A stretch of DNA of 64,000 nucleotides. Origin: Bedellia somnulentella (Eukaryota; Arthropoda; Insecta; Lepidoptera; Bedelliidae). Below the pieces are notes generated by a model. It worked only from the letters and a program-made list of their open reading frames with translations, did no database searches and was not told where the DNA came from. Below, one piece after another: positions 9,665 through 19,182 of this stretch (position 1 is the first letter of the stretch; every line of letters begins with the position of its first letter). Location of the stretch: positions 17,950,873 through 18,014,872 of the forward strand of contig OY755173.1 in the NCBI GenBank assembly GCA_963576735.1, read 5' to 3'. Both the position numbers and the translations under genes were made by a program.

Positions 9665-9780
9665 CTAGCTTTTTGCCCGCGACTACGTCCGCGTGGACTA
9701 CATTTTGTTGCATTCAGTTCACATCCAAAATACCAAAACACTATCTTAACTTCTGTTTTTTTATTAGTCGTAATAGATGT
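9665..9780 (-). mobile_element. Helitron 3'-end fragment
   Basis: On the minus strand the terminus reads CACGCGGACGTAGTCGCGGG, then CAAAAAGCTAG followed by T. This is the GC-rich end ending in CTAG that insect Helitrons carry just before a host T. The inner boundary is uncertain. Confidence 0.6.
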
Positions 9781-9790
9781 AAAAAACTTT

Positions 9791-9909
9791 GAGGCTTTTT
9801 AAGTGATTATTATGCGATGCAGTTGGAGACACGTTTGACTACCTTTTCCCCATTCAACTTCCGAAAGTGGAAAAGAATTACTATCTCTGACGCTGTGGCT
9901 ACCCTTTTT
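9791..9909 (+). repeat. family A fragment (middle part)
   Basis: Divergent family A interior: GGCTTTTTAAGTGATTATTA, then GTTGGAGACAC and CCATTCAACTTCC. Both ends are missing. Confidence 0.55.
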
Positions 9910-10584
9910 CTGTCAAATCGAAGGGAGTTTATTGTGAAAATAAGAACCAGCCACCAGTCAGTTGTACAGTTTTAAGCATTCTAGAGGTATTTTTTATTAG
10001 TGCCTTCAGTGAGTCGGTCTATCAGCAAAAGAGGTTCAAAAATCGACGAGACCAGATAAATAAAACGGTTGTAGCCATAGCTTTTGAATTACAAATTTGG
10101 GTGGTAAAATAAAAGATGGTTGGTGATAGAGGTATCTAGCCACATAGCCCAAAAACCATTTTAAACGCTCCAATACACAGCAATATAGAGTATTAAAAAG
10201 ATTTCTGTAACATTTTTTCCTTCTTTATTCGGCTTTCCGTAGAAATCACCACCGTAGCACCATTCCGTAGAAATCTCGTATTCATTTCATTAAATTTAAT
10301 TACCATTCAAATTGGTTTCGCGATGAATAGGAAACATTTGAAATGGAAAAAATGCTTTAACAGGAAAACGTTTACCTTGGAATCGACTTTGACGTGTTTC
10401 ATTACAAATATTTTTATTTTTCTACTTTTAAAACACGGTGGGTGTTAAGATAATTTGAATCGTGTTCAAATTTGGATATTTTCAATTTGTTGTTTCAATA
10501 GATACAAAAATTCTAGAAAGTAAACGTACGCATCTTTTGGTGCAGCTTTACTGTACTTAGTATTGAAGTAATGAAACTATAATT

Positions 10585-10629
10585 TGAATGTTTTTGTTCA
10601 TGAAAACCTCATGTGGGGATTATTACTAA
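10585..10629 (+). repeat. S2 terminal fragment
   Basis: The S2 end sequence GTTTTTGTTCATGAAAACCT, followed by CATGTGGGGATTATTACTAA, is cut off exactly where the Helitron remnant begins. Confidence 0.6.
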
Positions 10630-10830
10630 CTAGCTGTTCCCTGCGACTTCCTCCGCGTCAATTTGTGTTTTTAAAATAAGAAATAATATATCTTCTGTTA
10701 AGTACTTCTGCGTAAAAGATATATTTTTTTGTTTTCCTGTCGCAGAAGAACATACTATTTTTTCCCGCAACCCGATCATGACATCGCGACATATAGTTGG
10801 CCGTGTGAAAAACAATCTTAGCCGTAAATA
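10630..10830 (-). pseudogene. Helitron helicase C-terminus and 3' end (remnant)
   Basis: On the minus strand a degraded reading includes FSHGQLYVAMS and GKQKNISFTQKYL. These match the closing part of Helitron Rep/helicase proteins, where a HGQLYVACSR block precedes the C-terminus. It has at least one stop and one frameshift. The element ends GTCGCAGGGAACAGCTAG before T, a Helitron 3' terminus. This is evidence that autonomous Helitrons once inserted here and could have moved the short Helitrons in the window. Confidence 0.65.
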
Positions 10831-10937
10831 TAAACAAACTACTACAAAATGAAAGTGTATTGAGATAGTATTAGGTATAACACGATGAGATGTCGAAAGT
10901 ATATTTCGGATGTTTTATGATTACTTTGATGTATCAT

Positions 10938-11155
10938 ACATACATATACTCACGCCGTTAATTCCCATTGGGGTAGGCAGAGACTATTGATCGCCACTTT
11001 GTACGATCCTGGCAAACCTCTCTAGCTTCGTCTACATCCACTAACATTAATCTTTTCATACGTACTCTTTTATTCTTCATACTTCGGACGCCTGCCTTTT
11101 TGAGCACACTGTCAATTTGGTCCAAGTGTGTCAAATCATACTTCGCAAAAACCAA
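10938..11155 (-). pseudogene. family C: RTE-like LINE 3' end with ORF C-terminus
   Basis: The minus-strand frame ends in LKKAGVRSMKNKRVRMKRLM, then DEAREVCQDRTKWRSIVSAY, the C-terminal end found in RTE-like reverse transcriptase ORFs of insects. The 3' end follows directly: CCCCAATGGGAATTAACGGC, GTGAGTATATGTATG. It is 5' truncated, as LINE copies usually are. Confidence 0.75.
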
Positions 11156-11249
11156 TAATACACTGAATTATGAATTCTCCAGTTCCGTAAAAAAAAGATA
11201 TACCAATATTATATTACTTACAACTATTTCTTATAAGGCTTAAACATAA

Positions 11250-11330
11250 GCTTCTCGCGCGGGTCACCTAGCTCGCTCGCCGGCCAACGTAGCGTCTTGT
11301 CTTGCGCTTCATGCACGCTTGTCAATTTTG
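11250..11330. other. short CpG-rich patch
   Basis: CTTCTCGCGCGGGTCACCTA and GCTCGCTCGCCGGCC stand out as GC- and CpG-rich in an AT-rich setting. No element or exon could be assigned. Confidence 0.3.
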
Positions 11331-11479
11331 TTGCGGAGTAATTTTAAAATTGTATTATCTTCTAAGATGTTAATTTAAATAAAGTGATGTCAAGGTCAAA
11401 TTTGTTTACAATTAAATACTCTTAATCAACAACACATTTATTTTGATAAGAATTAATATTAGGTTGATAAATAATATAC

Positions 11480-11855
11480 AAACTCAAGGTTTGCCAGCGA
11501 GCAATGGAGCGCAGCATTCTCAGTGTTCGCAGGTCTGACCGCGTAAGGAACACCACACTGCGCTCCTTAACTGGCATTGCTGATGTGGGTGCACAAACCG
11601 CCAAGCTAAAGTGGAACTGGGCCGGTCACATAAGTCGTATGCACCCAGACAGATGGGCGAAGATCGCCACAGACTGGGTGCCACAAGACGGTTACCGGCG
11701 TAGGGGCAGGCCTCGGCGGAGATGGCGGGACGATCTAGATAAGTTTTTGCCGGGGTGGCCGGGGGTGGCACAGAGCCGGGACGTGTGGACTCAACAGGGG
11801 GAGGCCTTTGCCCAGCAGAGGGACACTATATTAAAGGCTACATAAAAAAAAAAAA
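11480..11855 (+). pseudogene. LINE endonuclease-RT ORF C-terminus, 5' truncated, poly(A) tail
   Basis: A frame open from KLKVCQRAMERSILSVRRSD to the stop at 11845 encodes the known C-terminal region of insect endonuclease-reverse transcriptase LINEs: a QRAMER block, LKWNWAGHISR, then GRPRRRWRDDLDKF. It is followed by an A-rich tail (11845-11855). GC content and CpG use are higher than in the flanks, which suggests a relatively young insertion. No RT active site is present. Confidence 0.8.
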
Positions 11856-12059
11856 TATATACAAAATATTTGGCAATAATGCATTAATTTCAACCAAATT
11901 TGATTACCATAAAAATGCTTATAGTGAGTCAATCTTAAAAGCTAGACATATACGTTTTTGTAACATCTTTCGCTGATTTTGTTGCTCCTATTAGTTGCAG
12001 CGTGAAGATATATAGCCTTAAGCCTTCCACAATAAATGGACTATCCAACACAAAATAAA

Positions 12060-12143
12060 TCAATTTGATTGGGTAGTCCCTGAGATCCTGGCGTTCAAAC
12101 AAACAAACAAACAAACTCTTCAGCTTTATAATATTATTATAGA
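12060..12143 (-). mobile_element. Helitron 5'-end fragment
   Basis: On the minus strand it starts TCTATAATAATATTATAAAG, then CTGAAGAG and a (TTTG)n run, the typical 5' end of lepidopteran Helitrons. It is only about 85 bp long. Confidence 0.6.
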
Positions 12144-12350
12144 TAAATAAAGGAAAAAAAAATCGGCGGTAGGGAACGCAAATACTACTTAAAAGTGTAA
12201 AAGAAACAAAGGATAGAAGAATTTCGCGCTGGCAGCCATTGACACGGTAGCTCAATTGGCAGAGCGACGGGGGCGTATACCCGAGGTCGCGGGTTCGATT
12301 CCCGCCTGTGTCGAAGTTTTTGTTTCCTTTATTTATTAGTAATGGAACTA
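12144..12350 (+). repeat. S2 tRNA-like repeat, third copy
   Basis: AATAAATAAAGGAAAAAAAA, then a segment with GGTAGGGAACGC and GAATTTCGCGCTGGCAGCCA that is shared with the copy at 7868, then the tRNA-like core and CTTTATTTATTAGTAATGG. Confidence 0.65.
12241..12313 (+). tRNA. tRNA-like sequence in S2 repeat
   Basis: Acceptor GACACGG/CTGTGTC (one G-U), D stem GCTC/GAGC, T arm GCGGG-TTCGATT-CCCGC. The anticodon arm CGGG/CCCG has an 8-base loop, which is abnormal. Compared with the copy at 8044, bases 5-7 of the acceptor stem differ on both sides yet still pair. Confidence 0.55.
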
Positions 12351-12525
12351 TACCTTTGTAATTATGATCTAGCAAAGGGATTTCTACAAAACGCGTATTT
12401 AAATAGTTTAAAATGTATATAATCGAGTACGTGCGTAGGGGAGGATGGGGGAATTGCGGACGCTGAAGGAAAATAACGCACAACATTCGTACTATTAGTA
12501 ATAATCAGTCTATCTTTATTAATTA

Positions 12526-13334
12526 CTAGTGGATCGTCCCAGCTTCGCACGGGTAGCGTTGTTTTTTTAAATATCTGATGTTTCTTTCTTCAGTCACTGC
12601 TCAAGCATTGTGAAATTCAGCGCAATGTTTTCAATTTATTAAATTTATAGCACTCCCTAAACAGTGTAGTTTGGTGATTTTGAATGCGCTTTAATGAACG
12701 GTTCCATTTAATAGCAAATTTTGGAATTAAATGCTATGAAATATTTATAACAATCTAAAAAATAAATCATTACGTGATGTAGGATGCAACTACTGGCGCC
12801 ATCTAGTATGTTATATGTAAATTAGTAAAGATTTGGTTTTGGTCACGGGCGCGATGGCTTATTTTATGTATAATTTCGGTGTTTCTCTACCGATTTCTAT
12901 GATTCTTTTTTTATTGAATAGGTAATAATGTTTCCTTTTTTAAATAAGGGATGAGTGAGAGGTTTACAAACGTAGGAGTAAACAAATATAATCAGAATGT
13001 TCCGAACTGCTAAGCTATCAGGAATTACACGTATTATTGTGAGTCAACCGTAAAAGATAGACATAAACTGTTGAGGATTTTTTTTAGATAATTTTATGAA
13101 GAATATTTCCGTCATAAATGATTTCTATGTAAGTTTAACCATTAAGGCTGCACACGCGACGGAAGCTTAAAAAATGGAGTAACTTCTCCCGTTTTCCAAA
13201 AATTTCCCAAAATTCCCCTTTACTACTCTACTGGAAAGTGTACAAAAACCTGCCCAGGAGTATGAAGAATAATTGTACCAAGTTTCGTTAAAATCCGTCG
13301 AGTAGTTTTTGTTTCCATAAGGAACATACAAACC

Positions 13335-13372
<38 letters not shown>

Positions 13373-13515
13373 AAGACAGACAGACAGACAGACAAAAATT
13401 TTACTGATTGCATTTTTGGCATCAGTATCGATCCCTAATCACCACCTAATAGTTATTTTGAAAATATTTTTCATGTACAGAATTGACCTCTCTACAGATT
13501 TATTATAAGTATAGA
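12526..13515 (-). mobile_element. non-autonomous Helitron, copy 1
   Basis: The minus strand begins TCTATACTTATAATAAATCT and ends GCGAAGCTGGGACGATCCAC, TAG. The insertion lies between host A and T without target duplication, as Helitrons do. It includes a (TGTC)n microsatellite at about 13332-13394 and the sequence ACTACTCGACGGATTTTAAC typical of lepidopteran Helitron 5' regions. No coding capacity. Confidence 0.85.
13332..13394. repeat. (GACA)n microsatellite in Helitron copy 1
   Basis: About 15 GACA units, one of them changed to GAAA. The same tract is present in the other two copies with different unit counts. Confidence 0.9.
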
Positions 13516-13700
13516 TTAATCTTTAGTTATACATCTACAAAAACAATTATACTTATTAAACGAGATCAATCAACAAATAGAATATTTTTAACAAAAACGA
13601 AATCTTGTATGTCCGTAATTACCCGTAGCGCTCGGGGTAAACTCGGACTGACCCTGGGTTAATTACGGACAGCGTGGGGTATTTACGGACTAGGTCCACA

Positions 13701-13955
13701 TCATAGACAAAATTCACAAGTTAAGCCTTTAGAAGAACTTCCTGCAGTGCAGTTCTCATGAGCCCACTTGTTACACTTTAAACACATAATCCAGTCTTCG
13801 GCGGGTGGATCACTGTACTTTTCCTGACAATAAATGCAAAAGTAATCAACATTTCCTTCATTTTCAAAATTATTCAGATTTTTTAAACCCGTTTTTGATC
13901 GTTTTCCTGTAGAAAGTTTTGACTTAACTAGCTTATTAGATGTAGTTTTATTTTC
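13701..13955 (-). pseudogene. pogo transposase C-terminal PHD-like zinc finger in shifted frame
   Basis: Immediately after the transposase stop, another minus-strand frame reads KTTSNKLVKSKLSTGKRSK, then VDYFCIYCQEKY, EDWIMCLKCNKWAHENC and LTCEFCL before TGA. The cysteine/histidine order C-x2-C, C-x2-C, H-x2-C, C-x2-C fits a C4HC3 PHD-type finger, a known C-terminal add-on in some pogo-like transposases. The frames join within an A-rich run encoding lysines (about 13950-13970), so a single-base slip is the likely cause. Confidence 0.7.
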
Positions 13956-15580
13956 TTTTTCTTGTCTAATTTCTTTTGTTCCTTTTCTTCTAGATTCTTT
14001 TTTTCCGTCGTGCTGGTAAAAATGATGGAATGCTTTTTGTTTACTGACCGTTTGCTACGATGAATTTGTAGAGTTGGGACCTTTATTAAATCACTAAGCG
14101 GTACTGATGAAGATTGACTTGTTTGACTTGTCGTACTTTGGTTTATATCAGCTTCACTTATAGCATTATTCTCATTTATTTCGTCTTGATCAGGTATATA
14201 GGGAATGGATTCATCGATAATGTTTATGTTACTAGAGGGCTGAGACTCTTGTTGAGATGTTACTTCACTAGGAATGCTGTTATTAGCTGCATCACTAATT
14301 TGAGATTCGCTATGAATCTCTCTATGGCTGTTATGATCAGGACCCACATGGCTGGAATCCAATGGAGTTTCTGGTATAATAATATCACCGAAACTTTGGA
14401 AAGTGCCCTTGAATTTATCTTGATCAACCGGGAAAATTCCAGCACTCTTGAAGCCATTTATAGCTTTATCAATAGACGAGCATCGGTTAAAAGCTTTTGT
14501 ATAAAGACCAACAATATCAAATGCTGTAATTTTTGCTCCAGGATGGTTAACCATATAGGTTTCACATTCTTTGTTGTATGCTGTTTTTAGTGGTCCATGA
14601 AAGGTCAAGTCTAATGGCTGCATTCTATGCGATGTATGCGGAGGCAATGTCAAAACATGGATAAAATATTTACGACAAAACTCGTAAGCTTTCAGACTAA
14701 TATGGCTCTCGTGGTTGTCTAGAACTAACAAAATGGGATTGTCAGCCGATAGTTTAGCGAATGCTTTAAAATGCTGGAGCCAATCAAAAAATATCGATTC
14801 ATTGATCCAACCAGAGTCTGAAACACAAGCTACCATGTTGCTATTACTATCTTTCATAAGCTGAGCATTCATCCTTTTTCTTTTAAAGATAAAAAATGGT
14901 GGAATGTACGAGCCTCCAGCATTAAAGCAATTCACAACTGTAGTCAAAGAACCACGTTCTGCACTGGTACATTTTCCAACCTGTTTTACTCCCTTTGGTG
15001 CAAGAATTCTGGAATTGCGATGTACATTACTAGACCCAGTTTCATCTATATTGTAAATTGAATCAGATTTAAATTTGTATTTAATCATGAGGGCTTTCAG
15101 ATTCACAAAAAATATATCGACTTCTTCTTCATTAAATGCGGTAATTCTATTTATGGAAGTAGCTTCAGGCCTTCGAAGTGATATATTTGGATGTCTAGCC
15201 AAAAAATTGTAATACCAATCCATTCCTGCCATACCAGTTTCTTTATTGAAATTATGTTTTAAGTTGTTTGCGGTGGCAAAATCGAAAGCTATCTTTCTCA
15301 GAGTAGGTATTGTTATCCCAAAGAAAGCCTTGCATGACTTTAAAATAAAATCAACCAGTTCGTTTTCTTGCATTTCGTTAAAAACAGATTTTTTTCCTCT
15401 CTTTGGTATTGTAGAAATACTGCCTTTTTTCACTTGATCAAACAAAGTAGCTCTGGGAATACCATATTTTTCTTCCGCCTGACGAAAAGTTATCTTCTGA
15501 TCTTTTATTTCTTGCACAGCTTTTTGTAATGATTCGATGGTGTATGATTGTTCTGTTTTTCTTATATATTTCCGAGGCAT
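13928..15580 (-). CDS. pogo-like transposase (DDE_1 / CENP-B-like)
   Basis: 550 residues from an ATG with no internal stop. Residues about 10-55 form a psq-like helix-turn-helix (FRQAEEKYGIPRATLFDQVK), followed by a CENP-B-type DNA-binding part (MDWYYNFLARHP, about 120-135). The catalytic domain shows D in IYNIDETG (about 178), D in ILLVLDNHESH (about 284) and D in HRMQPLDLTFHGPLK (about 320). The last two are 35 residues apart (DD35D). The enzyme should cut at the 26-bp inverted repeats and insert at TA. The C-terminal part is serine/glutamine-rich and then lysine-rich, where the frame shifts before a PHD-like finger. The catalytic core looks intact, so it may be active or only recently dead. 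Confidence 0.9.
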   Translation of the reverse strand: MPRKYIRKTEQSYTIESLQKAVQEIKDQKITFRQAEEKYGIPRATLFDQVKKGSISTIPKRGKKSVFNEMQENELVDFILKSCKAFFGITIPTLRKIAFDFATANNLKHNFNKETGMAGMDWYYNFLARHPNISLRRPEATSINRITAFNEEEVDIFFVNLKALMIKYKFKSDSIYNIDETGSSNVHRNSRILAPKGVKQVGKCTSAERGSLTTVVNCFNAGGSYIPPFFIFKRKRMNAQLMKDSNSNMVACVSDSGWINESIFFDWLQHFKAFAKLSADNPILLVLDNHESHISLKAYEFCRKYFIHVLTLPPHTSHRMQPLDLTFHGPLKTAYNKECETYMVNHPGAKITAFDIVGLYTKAFNRCSSIDKAINGFKSAGIFPVDQDKFKGTFQSFGDIIIPETPLDSSHVGPDHNSHREIHSESQISDAANNSIPSEVTSQQESQPSSNINIIDESIPYIPDQDEINENNAISEADINQSTTSQTSQSSSVPLSDLIKVPTLQIHRSKRSVNKKHSIIFTSTTEKKNLEEKEQKKLDKKKKIKLHLIS

Positions 15581-16014
15581 CTAAAAATGAGCAGTTATTA
15601 ATTAATTTCATAATAGTTTATCGAATTAGGGGTAATTGCGGACGTCCGTATTTACCCCGCAAGCCACGTCCGCAATTAACCCAACTGGGTATTTTTAAAT
15701 CAAAGAGAGAAATTTGTAGGTTATGAAAACGTGCCATAAAAACAAACATTGGCAATTCAAACTCCATTGACAAAGCTATTCATAGAAAATATCACTTTTT
15801 ACCATCACTTAGTATACAGATCAATATACAAATTTTTTTAAAATTTTACCTGCCTTTCAAACTGTGCGCAGCCGGCTGTCGTAAGTTTTTGCGTGGCACT
15901 AGAATAGCGAAAAGAAACAGATGACAGTACCGGGCTGTCACGGGGGGGAGGGAATAAGTAGATACTTGCTAGTCCGTATTTACCCCGCGTCCGCAATTTC
16001 CCCATCCTCCCCTA

Positions 16015-16720
16015 ATACTCAGATCCATATACCACTTGAAGAAGTAAAAAAATACTAAGCTGAAACAAATATCTCAATTGAAGCACCAAACTCAAACAGA
16101 AACCACCAAAGCAACTTACATTAAAGAAAGCACAGTTCAAGTAACAGTGGTTACGCATGGTTCTGTGACGTCACATCACTGAGTATCCTGCGAATGTGGT
16201 CTGTCATGACAATAACAGATTACCTCTTTAGAGAGTGCGTAGTGAGGGAGTGGCCCTGACATGGGTTCTGCGACAAGACTGGCGGCAAGGCTTGCGAAAG
16301 TGGCTACTCGATATTTGAATGACGATATTAATAAGTTCAGTGCTTACTTACTACAAAATGCAGTCGTAAATAAAACATACAAAAAAAGTCGTAAGAAAGG
16401 AATGTTGTTATTGGATTGCAGGAGGAAATGGATGGATAAAAGTTGTTATATAAAATTATTAAAGTAAGCAGTTACTATTTTTTTAAGTAACAAAAATGAT
16501 TTAGGTCCACAACAGCCTTCATTTTCTGTACATGTGTGTTTGTATACACATTCATTATTGACTGTATATTTTCATTGGAATGAATCATTTCATTATCGAT
16601 GCCACTTTTATTATTGGAATACGAATCGATTACGATTAAACGCAATTCCAATATTATTATTTTTTAAATTAATTACAACTATGCTATAACTCACTTATAT
16701 TTCATAAAATGACATTTAAT
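16015..16720 (+). other. gene-poor flank with a short unrecognised ORF
   Basis: A 68-codon frame at 16261-16467 begins MGSATRLAARLAKVATRYLN. I do not recognise it. A TGACGTCA site lies at 16167-16174, upstream. No splice or poly(A) pattern makes this a convincing gene. Confidence 0.25.
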
Positions 16721-16721
16721 C

Positions 16722-17024
16722 AGATGCATCCATGTGTAAAAAATAAATTTATAATTTTAACTCGTTAATCTAAAACCTAAAATCTGAGCGAAATCCCTTT
16801 AAATCACTATTGCAAAAACGGACACCTGCAGGGCAAGCACGAGCCGTGTTTAAACTAGTTATCGCGTGGGATAAAGCAGCCATCTCTTACGCACTTACTT
16901 AGTATTGTATACTGCATCAGATGCATCCATGTGTAAAAAAATACATTGATAATTTTAACTCGTTAATCTAAAACCTAAAATCTGAGCGAAATTCCTATAA
17001 ATCACTATTGTAAAAACGGACACC
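16722..17024 (+). repeat. direct repeat of about 105 bp, two copies
   Basis: 16722-16829 and 16918-17024 both begin CAGATGCATCCATGTGTAAA and end AACGGACACCTGC with few differences. The copies are 196 bp apart, so a 196-bp segment was probably duplicated in tandem and has since diverged. Confidence 0.75.
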
Positions 17025-17039
17025 TGCTTTATATTTTAT

Positions 17040-18450
17040 CATGTCGCGTGGTTTGCCGCATCGTTCATTATTTACCAATTGTGAAGATGAACGTAACGTT
17101 GCAGATTGAGTGGGCAGATATACATCATTAACTAAATAAATGGCAACAAATACGTGAACAGATGAAGAATAATTTATTGGCTGAATTTCCGATGGGCTTA
17201 GATAGTTTATACTTAAGGTGTTTTATTTGTTATGTTATGTCATACAATTCATGAATTTCCAATCATATATTTATGTGCAGATTTGTCATTTTTGGTTAGA
17301 TAACCTTTGCTTTAAAACAGAAATTCATTATACAAACTTTTTATTTATACAATGTGTACCCTAATGGGAAGAAAAGATTGATTTCCTTCTCCTTCTGTAA
17401 GAAACTAACTTATTTTTAGCATATGGTGTAGAAATTTTAGATCTTGCAAAACATTAATGAGTGTGCAAATCTTGTGGCGTTCTAAAACTATTTAATAATT
17501 TTCAGGAAATTATTTGTTTGTAAGACGCTTTCAGACTCAAGAAAAAAAATATTTTATCAGGAAAACGGACGTCGCTATCTACAGCATTACTGTCTGGTTC
17601 ACACAAGGTCAATAGGAAACCATTTTCGATTGAAAGAATTCTATGTAGTTCACCGAACGATTTTTCTATTAATCTCACAAGTCATTTTTGCTCCTTAGAA
17701 TCAAAACTTGAACCTCAATTTAATCTTCCAATTTTAGATACCTCAATACTAGTGCTACAATGTCAATATTACATTTAATAATATATAAGTAACGTACAAG
17801 ACTAGGCAACCCGCATTCGAATTCTTCATTTTAAAAATTTCTCTCAGCGAGATGCCAACCTGTAACCTTCGGACTCAGAAGACACCAATCTACTACGCCC
17901 CAGACACCGTCAGTTAAGCAAAAAAATAGAAAAATTCTTTTGTCGCAAATTATGCTCCTGTCAAAGCAAAAAAACACTTTGTATTCTCAAATATAACAAA
18001 GCAACTGAAATCACAATGTAAATCTTATGTTAGCATAAATATTTATCCTTCTTAAGCCGACAAAATATAATGAATGGTATAATCTAAGCTAAAACTCTTA
18101 TATATTCCATTGCTTTACAACAAGGCTTCTTTTTCGCGTAATGTTTTCTTTTCAGTGAATACTTTCCCCATTTCACTTCCGACGTTTGTAGAAATGTTTT
18201 GTTATCTCAGTCACTCTAGTAGGTAATGACAGAGAAGTAGGTATGCCTTTAGTATAGATATAGCATGTTTGTAGCACAAGAATAGTATCATAAGAGTTGT
18301 TTTCATCTTTTCAAACCTGTTTGATTATCAAGCAAGCGTTACCTACAAAGGCATTTTTATGAAAAGCTGTGATGCTTAAAATTAGTACTACAAAAGATTC
18401 ATTGTTTTTTTAACAGAGAATATTTTATTTTAAAAAGAACCTTAAGTTTG
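17040..18450. other. gene-free AT-rich stretch
   Basis: No open frame over 60 codons and no element recognised. It appears to be unique intergenic or intronic sequence. Confidence 0.4.
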
Positions 18451-18451
18451 A

Positions 18452-18545
18452 ATGTTTTTGTTCATGAAAACTTCATGTGGGTACTATTACTAATAAATAA
18501 AGGATAAATAAAGGAAAGAAAATCTTTTCGACACTTACTACGCTA
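18452..18545 (+). repeat. S2 terminal fragment
   Basis: TTGAATGTTTTTGTTCATGA, a CATGTGGG block and AATAAATAAAGGAAAG then TTTTCGACAC match the left arm of S2. The tRNA-like part is gone. Confidence 0.6.
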
Positions 18546-19002
18546 GATGTCGCACATAAAACATCTGCTCCAAGTATTTAATTTGAAAAGTGATAATTTA
18601 GCAATAGTTATTGGTTTTTTTTTGGAAATTCAAAGTCGTAAATGTGTAAATAAATAGTACAAGTGTTATCTTTTTAAAAAAGTTCGGTTTAATGGGTTTT
18701 GTTCAACCATCACATAATAGTGTTCAAACCAGGACCTAATTACATAAATTTAAAACTTTTCATTAGTTAAAAAACCTTCTATAATATATTCTCCATTTAG
18801 TTAACGAAAGTGAATACCTAAGTACAGTGACAATTGTGTTTTTAATAGATAATATCAGTATTAATTATTAAGACATCTCGAAGTGTCGGTCAGTGTAAAA
18901 AAGTCTTACTGAGTATTTTCGCTAACTAGCGTCAGAATTAATGTTTTGGATATCGAAAAACAAATCATAAAGGTACTGACTATTTCGCTGTTTGTCGTAG
19001 TG

Positions 19003-19072
19003 TAACATTGGCCCAGTGCATAACGGCTAAGACATTACTTACAAGTGTCGCGGTTCAATCCTCAACCAAGAA
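19003..19072 (+). promoter_or_regulatory. tRNA-like pol III A and B boxes upstream of LINE-2 ORF1
   Basis: TTGGCCCAGTGCATAACGGC matches the A-box pattern TRGCNNAGYNNNNGG, and CGGTTCAATCCTCAACC matches the B box, at tRNA-like spacing and about 110 bp before ORF1. It could be the head of an older SINE next to the LINE or part of its 5' region. Confidence 0.4.
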
Positions 19073-19182
19073 TCGTCTTTTTGTATTTTATTAAGTTTGA
19101 ATTTCACATCGGCCTGTATAAATACGACTCTGATTTTTCCTAAGGGTAAATAGTCTAAATAAGATACGAGCTATTTGCAACA

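Larger units (their letters stand above)
12438..16012 (-). mobile_element. pogo-like DNA transposon with complete inverted repeats
   Basis: The 26-bp terminal inverted repeats GGGGAGGATGGGGGAATTGC(GGACGC) at the left and right ends differ at one position. TA lies outside each end (12436-12437, 16013-16014), the expected Tc1/mariner/pogo duplication. Subterminal copies of a TCCGTAATTACCC/TCCGCAATTACCC motif occur near both ends (about 13613-13700, 15630-15685 and 15970-15995) and may bind the transposase. The transposase is on the minus strand. A 990-bp Helitron sits between the left repeat and the gene; without it the element is about 2.6 kb. Confidence 0.9.

Noticed and set aside
12241..12313. 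Functional tRNA gene
   Set aside because: The anticodon arm is irregular and the sequence is embedded in a repeat present several times.
11935..12486. 183-codon minus-strand frame
   Set aside because: It crosses the S2 tRNA-like sequence and a Helitron end, so it is a chance frame through repeats (the FDTGGNRTRDLGYT part is a translated tRNA-like arm).
13332..13394. (GACA)n tract as a CRISPR-like or satellite array
   Set aside because: It is a simple microsatellite inside each Helitron copy.
14114..14590. 158-codon plus-strand frame
   Set aside because: Antisense shadow of the pogo transposase.
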